From the NCBI GenBank assembly GCA_035550595.1, contig DASZOV010000079.1, forward strand, positions 8,471 through 72,470: DNA of 64,000 nucleotides, given 5' to 3'. The notes below the pieces were generated by a model. It saw only the letters and a program-made list of their open reading frames with translations, searched no databases and was not told where the DNA came from. The DNA comes from CALFMR01 sp035550595 (lineage in GTDB: Bacteria > Acidobacteriota > Vicinamibacteria > Vicinamibacterales > SCN-69-37). Made by a program: the position numbers and the translations under genes. Every line of letters begins with the position of its first letter. Position 1 is the stretch's first letter. Shown here piece by piece: positions 14,487-23,369 of the stretch.

Positions 14487-15170
14487 TCAGAGCAAAGCCG
14501 CCACTTGCTCAGCCGTCGCCCGTGCCGACCGTGGGTTCTGGCCGGTCACGAGCCGGCCATCGACGACGACATAGGACACGAACGGCAGGAATGCCTTCTC
14601 GTAGAGTGCCCCGCGCTGCTTCATTTCGGCCTCGGCGTTGTACGGGACTTTCTTCGTCACCCCGGCGAGGATTTCTTCTCGCCAGGAGAATCCGGTGAGC
14701 CGTTTGCCGGCGACCAGCAGGCGGTCGTCTGACAGTCGCGTGTTCAGAAGCCCACAATAGCCGTGGCAGACCGACGAGACGATGCCGCCGCGTTCGTAGA
14801 TCGCGCGCGTGATCTGCTGGAGCCCTTCGGCATCCGGAAAATCAAACATCACCGCATGGCCGCCGGTGAAATAGATCGCGTCGTAGTCCGCCGGGTCGAT
14901 CTCCGCCGGCGTGGCGGTGGCCTCCAACTGCGCGGAACGATTCTTTTCGTCGAGCCACCGCCTGGCGGAGTCATCCAGCAGCGGCCACTGGAGCGCCCGC
15001 GGTTCCAGCGGAGAACGGCCGCCCTTCGGGCTCACGATGCGCTGCTCACAGCCTTTCGCCGCAAAGACATCATGGGCATGCGTGAGTTCCGAGAGCCACA
15101 AGCCGGTCGGCTGGGACGGATCGGTGAAGTGGGCGACGTTGCTGACCACGTGGAGAATGCGCTTGGCCAT
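14487..15170 (-). CDS. DJ-1/PfpI family protein (Hsp31-like)
   Basis: This is a class I glutamine-amidotransferase-like protein of the DJ-1/Hsp31 group, members of which act as glyoxalase III, deglycase or chaperone. From the ATG at 15170 it has 227 residues. The nucleophile elbow is VSSVCHGYCG with Cys135 followed by His136, and the acidic partner region is GLWLSEL (about residue 28). The motif DAIYFTGGHAVMFDFPD is typical of Hsp31-like members. GAGGT lies 5 nt before ATG 15170; a second in-frame ATG lies 12 bp upstream. It is a single gene, convergent with the reductase side. Confidence 0.9.
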   Translation of the reverse strand: MAKRILHVVSNVAHFTDPSQPTGLWLSELTHAHDVFAAKGCEQRIVSPKGGRSPLEPRALQWPLLDDSARRWLDEKNRSAQLEATATPAEIDPADYDAIYFTGGHAVMFDFPDAEGLQQITRAIYERGGIVSSVCHGYCGLLNTRLSDDRLLVAGKRLTGFSWREEILAGVTKKVPYNAEAEMKQRGALYEKAFLPFVSYVVVDGRLVTGQNPRSARATAEQVAALL

Positions 15171-15183
15171 GCGTGACCTCATC

Positions 15184-15479
15184 GAAGCGTAACCTCAAAA
15201 GCAAAGTTGAGAGTCAAAGGCACTGCGCGGCACGGAAGGATGGAACGACTTGAAACCAGCAGTTGCCGGCGTTGGCGTGTTCGACGTCGCTCTGGCCGAT
15301 GGCGAGCCGCTGCCTGTGTATGCCGGCGTCGCGTCGCTGATCCTCTTCGTGACCTTGCTGGCGAGCGTGCGCCGACCCCGCGTGCCGCCCGCAGCAATCC
15401 GCTCGACGCTCTATGCATCGCCCAGTAGTGAGCTGAGCCTGGACCTTCTCTTCGAGCAGATCGACAGGCCGCGTTCCCG
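15184..15479. other. Intergenic stretch without supported gene
   Basis: A 77-codon plus-strand frame with a TTG start (15250-15483) carries one hydrophobic run but no recognisable family. It overlaps the 3' end of the permease gene. No hairpin or RNA gene was recognised. Confidence 0.4.
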
Positions 15480-18197
15480 CTAGGTGTCGGCTCGCAAGGC
15501 GACGACCGGATCGACGCGCGAGGCGCGGCGTGCTGGAACGTACATCGCTACCAGCATCACGGCGGCCAGCGCCGCTGACACGGCCACGTATGTCAGGGGA
15601 TCCATGGGGCTCACGCCGAACAGCAACGCACGCATCACCTGGCAGATCGCGAGCGCCACACCGACGCCGAGCGCGATGCCGGTCATCGTCAGCCCAAGGC
15701 CGTGACGGAGCAGCATCGTTCGCACCTCTCCAATCTGCGCACCGAGCGCCATGCGGATGGCGATCTCCCGTTTGCGCTGTGCGGCGACGTACGCGGTGAC
15801 ACCGTAGAGTCCGACGAGACCGAGGAGCAACGCCAGGGTCGCGCCGATGACCAGCATCGTCAGCGCGAAGGACGTTTGTGCCATCGACGCCCCACGAATC
15901 TCGTCGAGTGTCCGCACGTTCGCCAGCGGGAGGTTGGGATTCACTGACCAGACGGCTTCCTGGAGCTCGTGCAGAAAACCCGGCGAGCCAATCCGATCGC
16001 ATCGGACGGCGTAGGACATCGTGCGAGACACGAACGGCTGATCCAAGAATCGCGTTGCCGCCATCGGCCAGTAGGCGATCGTGGGCGCCGCTTTGTTCAA
16101 CCCATCGTCGCGCTCGTTCCCGACCACCCCGATGACCTCCCGCCAGGGCTGGTTGGCGCTGACGCGGATGCGCTTGCCGATGGCATCCGCCGGATCCTTC
16201 CAGTACTCGCGGGCGAGCGACTCGGACACGACCACGACGAGCGCGTCCTGATAAATGTCCGTCCATGTGATCAGGCGGCCAGCCAGCACCGGATCCCCGA
16301 TCGTCTCGAAGTAACCCGGTGCGATGAATCGGTGGCGACGAAATCGACGATTCCGCGCGCTGGTCTCGGAAACGCCTTCGACGAAGATCGAACCGTTGAA
16401 ATATGTGCCGTCCATCGTGATGGATGAGGCCAGGCCGACCGACTGCACGCCAGAGATCTGTCGCAGACGCTCGGCAATCTGCTCGTGTGTGCGTACCGTC
16501 TGCTCCATGCCGCTGACGAGCGTCTCGGGGATCGACACGCGGAACGTCTGGACGTGTTCGGGATGCGTGAAGCCCGGCTCGACGTGACGCAACGCGACGA
16601 ACGTGCGGACCATCAGGCCCGCCACCACCAGAAGCACGAGCGCCAGCGCCGTCTGCGCGACGACGAGCATGTTGCGCGTCCGGTGCCGTTCCGGCCCTTC
16701 GCTCCCGGCTCGGCCGCCTTCGTTCAGCGCTGTCAGGCTCGGCACCCCGAACTTGAGCACGGCCACCAGACCGAAGAGCAGTCCCGTGCCTATCGCGGTC
16801 GCGAGCGTGAACAGCAAGACGATGAGGTGGAGGCCGATCTCTTCGACGCGCGGTAGTCCCGACGGCGCCAGCCAGACGAGGAGTCCGATACCCGCACGGG
16901 CGAGGACCAGACCGACCACGCCGCCAGCGAGCCCGAGCGTCACGCATTCGGTGATGAGTCCACGCGCCAGCCGGCCTCGGCTCGCGCCGAGTGCTGATCG
17001 CACGGCGAGCTCGCGCCGGCGCGCTTCGGTCCGCACGAGAAAGAGATTCGCCACGTTGGCGCAGGCGGTCAACAGCACGATCCCCACCGTACCGAGCAGA
17101 ATCCACAGCACGTGTCCAACGTCGCCGATCACGTCCGCCGCCAGCGGACGAACATTGGGCCTCAGGCGTATCTCCTGTTCGCCGGCCCGCGCGGGGAACT
17201 GCGTGTACACCAGCGGAATCATGCGGGCCACGTCGTCATTCGCCTGCGCGATCGTGACGCCAGCTTTCAGCCGAGCGATGGCGAAATAGCTGAAGCTCCC
17301 CAGGGAGGTGTCAGCGCGGTTGAGCCGCAATGGCAGCAGCACCGCAGGTTTCCTGTCGAGGAACCTGAAGGACGAGGGCAGCACACCAATCACTTCGTAC
17401 GGTTTGCTGTCGATGGTCACGGTTTGCCCGACGATGTCTCCGGCGCCACCGAACCGTCGCTGCCAATAGCCGTACGTCAACATCGTCCGATCCGGACTAC
17501 CAGGCGCGTCGTCTGTCTTAGTAAAGAGCCGGCCGAGCAGCGGCTGCACTTTCAGGATCGGGAGCGTGCCATCGGTGACGTACAGCGCTTGGACGCGTTC
17601 AGGCTCGCCGCGGCCCGTGATCGAGACATCGGGAAAGGGGACCCACAGGCCGACGTCCTCGAACACGCGGTTGTCGTCGCGATAGGTGAAGTAGGTCGCG
17701 GGGCTCTGCTGAAACTCGTCAAAGCCCAGCTCGGGCGCGACATGCCACATCGCGACCAGGCGATCCGGCTGGGGAAACGGCAGCGGCTTCAACAACACGC
17801 CATCGATCACACTGAACATGGCCGTCGTGGCGCCGATGCCGAGCCCCAGCGTCAGGATCGCCGCGGCCGCAAACCCAGGCTGCTTCCGGAACGTATGTAC
17901 GGCATAGCGTAAGTCCCGCCAGAGATCGCTCGCCCAATGGCCAGTGGAAACGCCAGGCGTGACGGCCGGCGACTGCCGCGACTGTCTCAAGGGCGCCAGG
18001 TTCCGCGCGAGGACGTCCTCGCGCAGTTGAGCGAGCGCAAGCCGTGTGGCCTCGTCCTCGGAGGCCCCTTGAGCGATGAGCTCCCGCCAGCGATCCTCGA
18101 GATGCTGGGAGAGCTCCTCGATGATCTCGTCCTCGCGTGTCGGCGACAGATGCAGCGTCGTCAGGAGTGGGCGAATATGCGGCTTCCAGTCAGGCAT
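15480..18197 (-). CDS. ADOP-type ABC transporter permease (MacB/FtsX-like)
   Basis: This is a large duplicated orphan permease of the acidobacterial ADOP kind, related to MacB and LolC/E; substrate unknown. The 905 residues begin with a permease prefix domain (IRPLLTTLHLSPTREDEIIE, then LSQHLEDRWRELIAQGASED). Then come two MacB-PCD/FtsX units. The first has a transmembrane helix at AAAILTLGLGIGATTAMFSV and the FtsX block around LLTACANVANLFLVR...ELAVRSALGASRGRL. The second has NMLVVAQTALALVLLVV and the closing block GLYGVTAYVAAQRKREIAIR to VPARRASRVDPVVAL. No ATPase gene is adjacent. Its start overlaps the PadR gene by 8 bp, so the two are translationally coupled. Confidence 0.93.
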   Translation of the reverse strand: MPDWKPHIRPLLTTLHLSPTREDEIIEELSQHLEDRWRELIAQGASEDEATRLALAQLREDVLARNLAPLRQSRQSPAVTPGVSTGHWASDLWRDLRYAVHTFRKQPGFAAAAILTLGLGIGATTAMFSVIDGVLLKPLPFPQPDRLVAMWHVAPELGFDEFQQSPATYFTYRDDNRVFEDVGLWVPFPDVSITGRGEPERVQALYVTDGTLPILKVQPLLGRLFTKTDDAPGSPDRTMLTYGYWQRRFGGAGDIVGQTVTIDSKPYEVIGVLPSSFRFLDRKPAVLLPLRLNRADTSLGSFSYFAIARLKAGVTIAQANDDVARMIPLVYTQFPARAGEQEIRLRPNVRPLAADVIGDVGHVLWILLGTVGIVLLTACANVANLFLVRTEARRRELAVRSALGASRGRLARGLITECVTLGLAGGVVGLVLARAGIGLLVWLAPSGLPRVEEIGLHLIVLLFTLATAIGTGLLFGLVAVLKFGVPSLTALNEGGRAGSEGPERHRTRNMLVVAQTALALVLLVVAGLMVRTFVALRHVEPGFTHPEHVQTFRVSIPETLVSGMEQTVRTHEQIAERLRQISGVQSVGLASSITMDGTYFNGSIFVEGVSETSARNRRFRRHRFIAPGYFETIGDPVLAGRLITWTDIYQDALVVVVSESLAREYWKDPADAIGKRIRVSANQPWREVIGVVGNERDDGLNKAAPTIAYWPMAATRFLDQPFVSRTMSYAVRCDRIGSPGFLHELQEAVWSVNPNLPLANVRTLDEIRGASMAQTSFALTMLVIGATLALLLGLVGLYGVTAYVAAQRKREIAIRMALGAQIGEVRTMLLRHGLGLTMTGIALGVGVALAICQVMRALLFGVSPMDPLTYVAVSAALAAVMLVAMYVPARRASRVDPVVALRADT

Positions 18198-18543
18198 GTT
18201 CTCCTCGTGTGACCAGGCGCACCGCCTCGACGAACTGGTCCCAGGTCTGGCGCTGCTGCGACAGCACGCGCCGACCAGTCGGCGTCAGTCGATAGAAGCG
18301 TCGCCGCCGTTCGCCCGCCTTTTCGACCCACGTCCCTTTGATCCAACCGCGCTCCTCGAGCCGATAGAGCAAGGGGTAGAGCGAATCGAGGTGGAACACC
18401 AGCCGCCCGCCGGACTGCGCTTCGATCAGTTTGCCGAGCTCGTAGCCGTGGCGGGGGCGAGCTTCCAGGACGGACAGGAGCAGCAGTTCGGCAGCCCCCT
18501 TCTTCAGTTCGCGGTCGAGCGCGGCGACGTCTATGTCTGTCAT
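18190..18543 (-). CDS. PadR family transcriptional regulator
   Basis: This 117-residue winged-helix regulator carries the PadR signature: KKGAAELLLLSVLEARPRHG, YELGKLIEAQSGGRLVFHLD, SLYPLLYRLEERGWI, and the wing RRRFYRLTPTGRRVLSQQ. It immediately precedes and overlaps an ADOP permease gene, the arrangement typical of Acidobacteriota. It probably represses its own operon. The signal sensed is unknown. Confidence 0.92.
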   Translation of the reverse strand: MTDIDVAALDRELKKGAAELLLLSVLEARPRHGYELGKLIEAQSGGRLVFHLDSLYPLLYRLEERGWIKGTWVEKAGERRRRFYRLTPTGRRVLSQQRQTWDQFVEAVRLVTRGEHA

Positions 18544-18723
18544 AGGCAGATACTACACCATCAGACGAGACAACGGTCGCCTGGGTTGCCTCCGTCATGG
18601 AACGCCGTTCGGAGGAGGGGCCGGGCTCGCGGAAGAGATTGGCTGGTACCTACGCTGGCGACGTGGCGATCACGGCGGGTGTGGACGTCGCCTTGCCACC
18701 GCATCGAACTGCCGTGGCGTGTT

Positions 18724-19470
18724 CTAACCCTCCGCCAACACCTCCGTCGGCGACACGCGTGCCGCCCGGAGTGCCGGCACGAGGCACGCCGCCAGACACA
18801 CCACGGCCATCGCCGCGGCGACGAGCGTGATGACGCCAATCGGTAAGGGCGGCGTGTGAAACAACAGCGCCTGCATCGCTTTGCCGGACAGCCAGCTCCC
18901 CGCAACGCCCGCGAGCGATCCGATCGCGAGCAGGCGCACGCCGAACGCGCCGAACTGTGCGCAGACCTGCGCCGGCGTCGCACCGAGCGCCATGCGCACG
19001 CCGATCTCGCGCCGGCGCTGCGCGACGGCATAGCTCAGCACGCCGTACGTGCCGATCGCCGTCAGCAGGAGCGCGATGCCCGCGAACATCGCCGCGAGGA
19101 CGGCCGGCGATCGCCTCGTGACGAGGCTGTCGGCGACGCGCGCGTCCATCGATCGGACGTTGTTGACCGGCAGCTCCGGATCGATCGCCCGTACGACTTT
19201 CGCCAGCGTGGCCGCCAGTCGTTCCGGCTCCATCGTCGTACGCACGACGACGTAGATCGAGCTGTCGAACGACTCGTCGTAGGGATAGTAGACGGCACCG
19301 AGATGATCGTCCTCCGACAATGCCGCCTGCTTGACGGCCGCGACGACGCCGACGACGGTGAAGGCGTCTTCGGGGCGTCCCGGGGTGATCGAGCCACGAA
19401 AGAGCCGCTGCCCGATCGCCTGTCCGTCAGGCCAGTATCGCTTCGCGAAATCCTCGTAGTGCCGTGTCTC
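18724..19470 (-). pseudogene. Truncated ADOP-type permease, C-terminal fragment
   Basis: The frame from 19470 down to 18724 encodes the last 250 or so residues of a MacB/FtsX permease. It includes the periplasmic end (YEDFAKRYWPDGQAIGQRLF), AIDPELPVNNVRSMDARVAD, and the final FtsX block (GTYGVLSYAVAQRRREIGVR, MALGATPAQV, VPALRAARVSPTEVLAEG). A stop codon at 19471-19473 cuts the frame upstream and the expected 600 or more N-terminal residues are absent. A start at 19320 could give a 198-residue protein, but a lone half-permease is unlikely to function. It is probably a relic of a second tandem permease. Confidence 0.85.
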
Positions 19471-19567
19471 CTAGTCTGTCAAGGAGAGTGCGGCCTGACG
19501 CGCGCGGCGCATCTCGCGTGCGCGCGCGGCAACATGACGAGCGGTGTGAGCGCTGGAGAGGTGGCCT

Positions 19568-20815
19568 ATGGCAAGCGAAGTGATACCGCGTCACTATAAT
19601 CGCCAGATGAAGCGCGCGGGACTCTTGAAGCCTCGACTGGAACGGCTCCATCGCGTCCTGTCCGGATACGTCGAGCACGGCGACGTCCCGACGCTCGTCG
19701 CCTTGGTCAGCCGCAACGACGACGTCCACGTCGAGGCGCTCGGGACGATGGGCGTTGGCGACGCGAGGCCGGCGCAGCGGGACACGATCTTCCGCATCGC
19801 GTCGATCACCAAACCGGTGGCGGCCGTGGCGGCCATGATCCTGGTCGAAGAGTGCAAGCTGCGGCTCGACGACCCGATCGATCCGTGGATCCCGGAGATG
19901 GCGAACCGTCGCGTGCTGAAATCGATCGCCTCGGAGATCGATGACACCGTGCCGGCCGTGCGGCCGATCACGGTGCGCGACGTGTTCACGTCGCGCATGG
20001 GCTTCGGCAGTGTGATGGCGCTGCCGGATACCTATCCCATCCAGAAGTACATCCGCGACTATCGCATTGGCGGCGATGGTCACCCACGGCCGGAAGGCCT
20101 GCCGACGATGGATGAATGGCTGCGGCGCCTCGGCTCGCTGCCGCTGATGGCGCAACCGGGTGAGCGCTGGCTGTACCACGTCAGCCTCGATCTGCTCGGC
20201 GCGCTCATCGCCCGCGTCTCGGGCCAGTCGCTGGGCGCGTTCATGCGGGCGCGTATCTTCGAGCCGCTGGGCATGAAGGACACGTCATTCCAGGTACCAG
20301 CCGAGAAGGCCGATCGGCTGCCCCCGGTGTATGCCTCCAATCGTCAGTCCGGCACGCTCGAAGTGTTCGACGACGGCGGGAAGAACAGCCAGTGGTTGCA
20401 GCCGTACGCGTACGAGAGCGCGGCGGGTGGGCTGGCATCGACCGTTGATGACTATTTCGCGTTCAGTCGGATGTTGCTGAACAAGGGCCGCCATGGGCGT
20501 GAGCAGATCCTCTCGCGGGCGAGCGTCGAGCTCATGACGTCGGACCAGGTGACGCCCGAGGAGCGGGTCGGCATGGAGATCTTCTTCGGGCCGGCGTCGA
20601 GTTGGGGCTTTGGCATGGCCGTCAATACGACGCGTCAAGAGATTTATCAGACGCCGGGCCGCTTCGGATGGGATGGCGGCTTCGGCACGTCGGCGTACAC
20701 TGATCCGGCGGAAGGGCTGATCGGCATCCTACTGACGCAACGGATGACGGACTCGCCGGAACCGTCACGCCTCTACACCGACTTCTGGACGCTGGCCTAC
20801 GGCGCCATGGAATAG
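19568..20815 (+). CDS. Serine hydrolase, beta-lactamase/CubicO family
   Basis: This penicillin-binding-protein-like serine hydrolase of the class C beta-lactamase/esterase fold probably acts as an esterase or peptidase; substrate unknown. It has 415 residues and no obvious signal peptide. The nucleophile motif S-x-x-K is seen as S79-I-T-K82 in FRIASITKPVAAV. The second-motif region around WLYHVSLDLLGALIARV has a Tyr but not the classical Y-x-N. The C-terminal part (SWGFGMAVNT, FGWDGGFGTSAYTDP) matches the HxG-like region with WDGG in place. An alternative start at 19607 (MKRAG) is possible. A strong hairpin follows at 20849. Confidence 0.9.
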   Translation: MASEVIPRHYNRQMKRAGLLKPRLERLHRVLSGYVEHGDVPTLVALVSRNDDVHVEALGTMGVGDARPAQRDTIFRIASITKPVAAVAAMILVEECKLRLDDPIDPWIPEMANRRVLKSIASEIDDTVPAVRPITVRDVFTSRMGFGSVMALPDTYPIQKYIRDYRIGGDGHPRPEGLPTMDEWLRRLGSLPLMAQPGERWLYHVSLDLLGALIARVSGQSLGAFMRARIFEPLGMKDTSFQVPAEKADRLPPVYASNRQSGTLEVFDDGGKNSQWLQPYAYESAAGGLASTVDDYFAFSRMLLNKGRHGREQILSRASVELMTSDQVTPEERVGMEIFFGPASSWGFGMAVNTTRQEIYQTPGRFGWDGGFGTSAYTDPAEGLIGILLTQRMTDSPEPSRLYTDFWTLAYGAME

Positions 20816-20848
20816 CCCGACGGCGTTTCTCAGCCTGCCCCAGACCGC

Positions 20849-20890
20849 ACGACGCCGTGTCGACTCGGAACGGAGTCGACACGGCGTCGT
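20849..20890. terminator. Bidirectional hairpin between convergent genes
   Basis: This is a perfect 18-bp stem (20849-20866 with 20873-20890, core GCCGTGTCGACTC) with a 6-nt loop GGAACG. It stands between the serine hydrolase (+) and the barrel gene (-), 34 bp past the first stop and 15 bp past the second. It lacks a T-run, so it is a probable but not classical terminator. Confidence 0.65.
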
Positions 20891-20904
20891 CGCTCTCGAC
20901 GGCG

Positions 20905-21516
20905 TCACCGCATGGCGCGGATGATGACGCCGACATAGATCCGGTGTTCGTATCGCGTGTCCTGACCGAAAAATGACGGGGCGTCGTCTTTCGCCCGGAC
21001 GCCGGTGAAGCGGTAGTCTCCGCGGATTCCCCACCGACCGTTCGGTGCATACCACTTGATTCCGCCGCCGACATTGCCGGTCAGGAACGTCTCCACGTCA
21101 TTGACGCCGAGTTCCGCCCGCTCGAACATCGTCAGCCCGCCCACGCCGGCGGTGACGAACGGCATGACCGAGTGGCCGGTGTCCGCCGACAGCACGAGGT
21201 TTCCCGAGACGTTGAGCGTCATGGGCGTCTTCACATGCGACGTCGCGGCATTGAACGTGAGATCCTGCGCGATACCAGCCGTCCCGCTGGCTTCGCCTTC
21301 GATGCCGACGATGCGGTTGATGTTGTAGGCGAGCGCGCCGCCGTAGGTGTAGTCGCCGAAGTCCGGGCGTGAACCGTTCGACATGAAGTACGTCCCGCCC
21401 GCCGGGATGGCCGTCACCTCGAGCGTGCCGGGTCCGGGCGTCGTCTCCTGTGCGATAGCCGGCGTGGCGGCCATCAGCAGAAGTGCTCCAACATAAGTGC
21501 CAATCGTGCGAGTCAT
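20905..21516 (-). CDS. Secreted outer-membrane beta-barrel protein
   Basis: This 203-residue protein has a clear signal peptide (RTIGTYVGALLLMAATPAIA, cut before QETTPG) and alternating beta-strand sequence with Gly/aromatic turns. Examples are DYTYGGALAYNINRIVGIEG and GVGGLTMFERAELGV, ending WGIRGDYRFTGVRAKDDAPS and YVGVIIRAMR. This is typical of small 8-stranded OMP_b-brl proteins. The ATG at 21516 has an excellent ribosome site (AGGAGG) 6 nt upstream. A promoter of the ECF41 type (CATCACA, 16 nt, CGTC) lies at 21540-21566. Function unknown; probably part of the sigma regulon described here. Confidence 0.85.
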   Translation of the reverse strand: MTRTIGTYVGALLLMAATPAIAQETTPGPGTLEVTAIPAGGTYFMSNGSRPDFGDYTYGGALAYNINRIVGIEGEASGTAGIAQDLTFNAATSHVKTPMTLNVSGNLVLSADTGHSVMPFVTAGVGGLTMFERAELGVNDVETFLTGNVGGGIKWYAPNGRWGIRGDYRFTGVRAKDDAPSFFGQDTRYEHRIYVGVIIRAMR

Positions 21517-21539
21517 CGTGTTTCCTCCTGTGTAAAAAA

Positions 21540-21566
21540 GACGTAACGAGTTGTTTCGTTGTGATG
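21540..21566 (-). promoter_or_regulatory. ECF41-type promoter, barrel gene
   Basis: On the minus strand CATCACA, 16 nt, CGTC, 24 bp before the ATG at 21516. It differs from the local consensus TGTCACA by two bases in the -35 element, so it is the weakest of the five sites. Confidence 0.5.
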
Positions 21567-21575
21567 GCCGGTGTC

Positions 21576-22019
21576 TCACGCACCGGTCGAGGACAGGCTG
21601 TTCGAGCGATCGAGTCCGATGGGAATCGTGACGAGCGTCGACACGCCCAGCGCCGCCGCGAGTACGACCATCGAGATCACCGTGTCCGGCTTCGCGATCA
21701 TCAGGAACACGACGGCCATACCGAATGTCCCGCGCACGCGCAACGAGATCCGACGGAGCGTGTCCGAGCGACGCGCGAGCGATCCGGCGGCCATCATCAC
21801 GACGATCGCAGCGTAGGACGCGCGCATCCAGACGTGTCCGAGGACGCCAAATCGTGCGCCGAGATAGAAGCCGGCGATCACGGTCAACAGGACCCCGAGC
21901 GAGGAGATGCGCGACGTCGCCGCACTCGCCGACTCGCCGCCGAACCCTTCGAGCGCGAGGCCGGCGAACATCATCAGGACGCCGGTGATGTGAGCGAACA
22001 AGACCAAAGAGCGAATCAT
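21576..22019 (-). CDS. DUF2269-like integral membrane protein
   Basis: This 147-residue protein has four transmembrane helices (LVLFAHITGVLMMFAGLALE; RISSLGVLLTVIAGFYLGAR; WMRASYAAIVVMMAAGSLAR; TVISMVVLAAALGVSTLVTI). The pattern FAHxTGVxxxFxGLALE near the N-terminus and the final IPIG resemble DUF2269-type membrane proteins of unknown role. The ATG at 22019 has AAGGG 6 nt upstream; the longer upstream frame is rejected because it runs through the promoter. A near-consensus ECF41-type promoter lies at 22099-22125. Confidence 0.8.
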   Translation of the reverse strand: MIRSLVLFAHITGVLMMFAGLALEGFGGESASAATSRISSLGVLLTVIAGFYLGARFGVLGHVWMRASYAAIVVMMAAGSLARRSDTLRRISLRVRGTFGMAVVFLMIAKPDTVISMVVLAAALGVSTLVTIPIGLDRSNSLSSTGA

Positions 22020-22098
22020 GGGAATCCCTTCTTCCGCTGGCGAAGCCGGCCAGTGGCAGAGCCGCCGTTCACGTGGGACGAGCGCGCTCATCGAGGAA

Positions 22099-22125
22099 GA
22101 CGGCTGCCTACGCCGGCGTGTGACA
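22099..22125 (-). promoter_or_regulatory. ECF41-type promoter, DUF2269-like gene
   Basis: On the minus strand TGTCACA, 16 nt, CGTC, identical in both elements and spacing to the promoter of the sigma gene itself. The -10 element lies 80 bp before the ATG at 22019. Confidence 0.75.
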
Positions 22126-22153
22126 GCCAGCGGCGTGGCGGGTGAGGGCGGAT

Positions 22154-23185
22154 TCATCGCGCGGTCGTTCCACCAACAGCGCGCAGGATGATCGCGCGTG
22201 CTTGCCGTCCTTCGGGCGTCGGCAGTCCGGCATAGTTGTGTGGCTGGTCCCGTCGCAGATGGAGCTCGACCGGCACACCTGCCGCGCGCGCCTTGACGGC
22301 GAGATCGATGCAGTCGGGATAAAAGAGGTCGCGCGTGCCGGAGAAGACGATCATCGGCGCCAGCCCGCGGAAATCACCGTTCAGTGGACTGACGTACGGA
22401 TGGGTGACGTCGAGGTCGCCGGCATAGAGACGTCCCGCTTCACGCGCACCGGGAATATCATTGATGGGGTCACGCGCGGCGATCGCCACCTGCTCCGGAC
22501 GGCTGACCGAGAAATCCCCTCCCGGCGAGATCAGCACCAACGTGTTCGGCTGGCGAGAGCCGGAGTCGCGTAGCCATTGCGCAGCCGCCAGGCCCAACGC
22601 GGCGCCCGCTGAATTGCCGACGACCGTGACCTTCGCCGGACCGGCCTCGTCGAGCAGCGTCCGCAACAGCGCGCCCGTGGCCGGCACGACATCCTTCGCG
22701 GTGCCGCGGGGCGCCAGCGGATAGATGGGGACGACGCAACGAACACGAGCTTCACGGGTGAGATAGCCGACGATCCGCCAATGCGCGCGAACGATCTCGT
22801 TGACGTATCCGCCGCCGTGCAGGAACAGCACGGAGTTGCGGACGTCGGGATAGGCGGACGGCGTCGTCTGATAGATAGGCCATCCCCCTTCATCTTTCCA
22901 AGTCACCTCGACGCCGCGGCCCAGGCCGGTCGGTTCATAGGAGGTCGGCCGCAATGCCAACTTGCGTACGTGCTCTTGTACGACCGCGGCGGACGCCATT
23001 CGCTGTTTGATGGGAAGACGCCGGAGGAGAGCGTTGATAAAGCGGCTCTGCCAGCTCGGCCCGCCATCGTCCGAGAGCCACTCCTGCGGCATTCCGCGGT
23101 CTTCCCGAACGTGTTGTGGTGATGCGATCCGCGCGACGCCCGCGGCTTCCGGCGCCACCGGTATGAGATCGATTCGAGCATTCAT
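22154..23185 (-). CDS. Alpha/beta hydrolase (HSL-type esterase) with chimeric N-terminus
   Basis: This esterase/lipase of the hormone-sensitive-lipase group has the oxyanion motif SVLFLHGGGYVNEIV and nucleophile elbow VVGNSAGAALG. The Asp is in the segment FSGTRDLFYPDC and the His in RRDQPHNYAGL. Start ATG 23185 gives 343 residues. The first ten or so (MNARIDLIPV) match the N-terminus of the AhpD-like protein at 24917 (MTARIDLMHV), and the DNA around both starts is also similar. The hydrolase has therefore apparently gained the leader and promoter of the other gene. The core fold seems to start about 50 residues in. Driven by the promoter at 23211. Confidence 0.9.
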   Translation of the reverse strand: MNARIDLIPVAPEAAGVARIASPQHVREDRGMPQEWLSDDGGPSWQSRFINALLRRLPIKQRMASAAVVQEHVRKLALRPTSYEPTGLGRGVEVTWKDEGGWPIYQTTPSAYPDVRNSVLFLHGGGYVNEIVRAHWRIVGYLTREARVRCVVPIYPLAPRGTAKDVVPATGALLRTLLDEAGPAKVTVVGNSAGAALGLAAAQWLRDSGSRQPNTLVLISPGGDFSVSRPEQVAIAARDPINDIPGAREAGRLYAGDLDVTHPYVSPLNGDFRGLAPMIVFSGTRDLFYPDCIDLAVKARAAGVPVELHLRRDQPHNYAGLPTPEGRQARAIILRAVGGTTAR

Positions 23186-23210
23186 GATGTCTTCTGCCTC
23201 CATCGATCAG

Positions 23211-23237
23211 GACGAGAGCGGGAATGGTCCTGTGACG
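23211..23237 (-). promoter_or_regulatory. ECF41-type promoter, esterase gene
   Basis: On the minus strand CGTCACA, 16 nt, CGTC, ending 26 bp before the ATG at 23185. One mismatch in the -35 element. The whole leader to the start codon resembles that of the AhpD-like gene. Confidence 0.7.
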
Positions 23238-23306
23238 TCCGCCTTCGTTCCCCGTCGATCGCTGCGGAGGCTTCGGCGAGACTGGTTTCCGGATGAGGCA
23301 CGGGGC

Positions 23307-23333
23307 TGTCACAAACAGCCGGGGCCACTCGTC
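23307..23333 (+). promoter_or_regulatory. ECF41-type promoter, sigma factor gene
   Basis: TGTCACA at 23307-23313, 16 nt, CGTC at 23330-23333, 36 bp before the sigma factor ATG. This is the published type of ECF41 target promoter and implies autoregulation. Confidence 0.8.
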
Positions 23334-23369
23334 TAGAAGGGGAGCGGGAGTGGAGGAGGGATCCGAGTC

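Noticed and set aside
15250..15483. Small plus-strand frame with TTG start and one hydrophobic run
   Set aside because: No ribosome site, no family match, and it overlaps the permease 3' end.
15214..17106. 630-codon minus-strand frame within the permease gene
   Set aside because: Alternative frame with Arg-rich sequence; the main frame carries all MacB/FtsX motifs.
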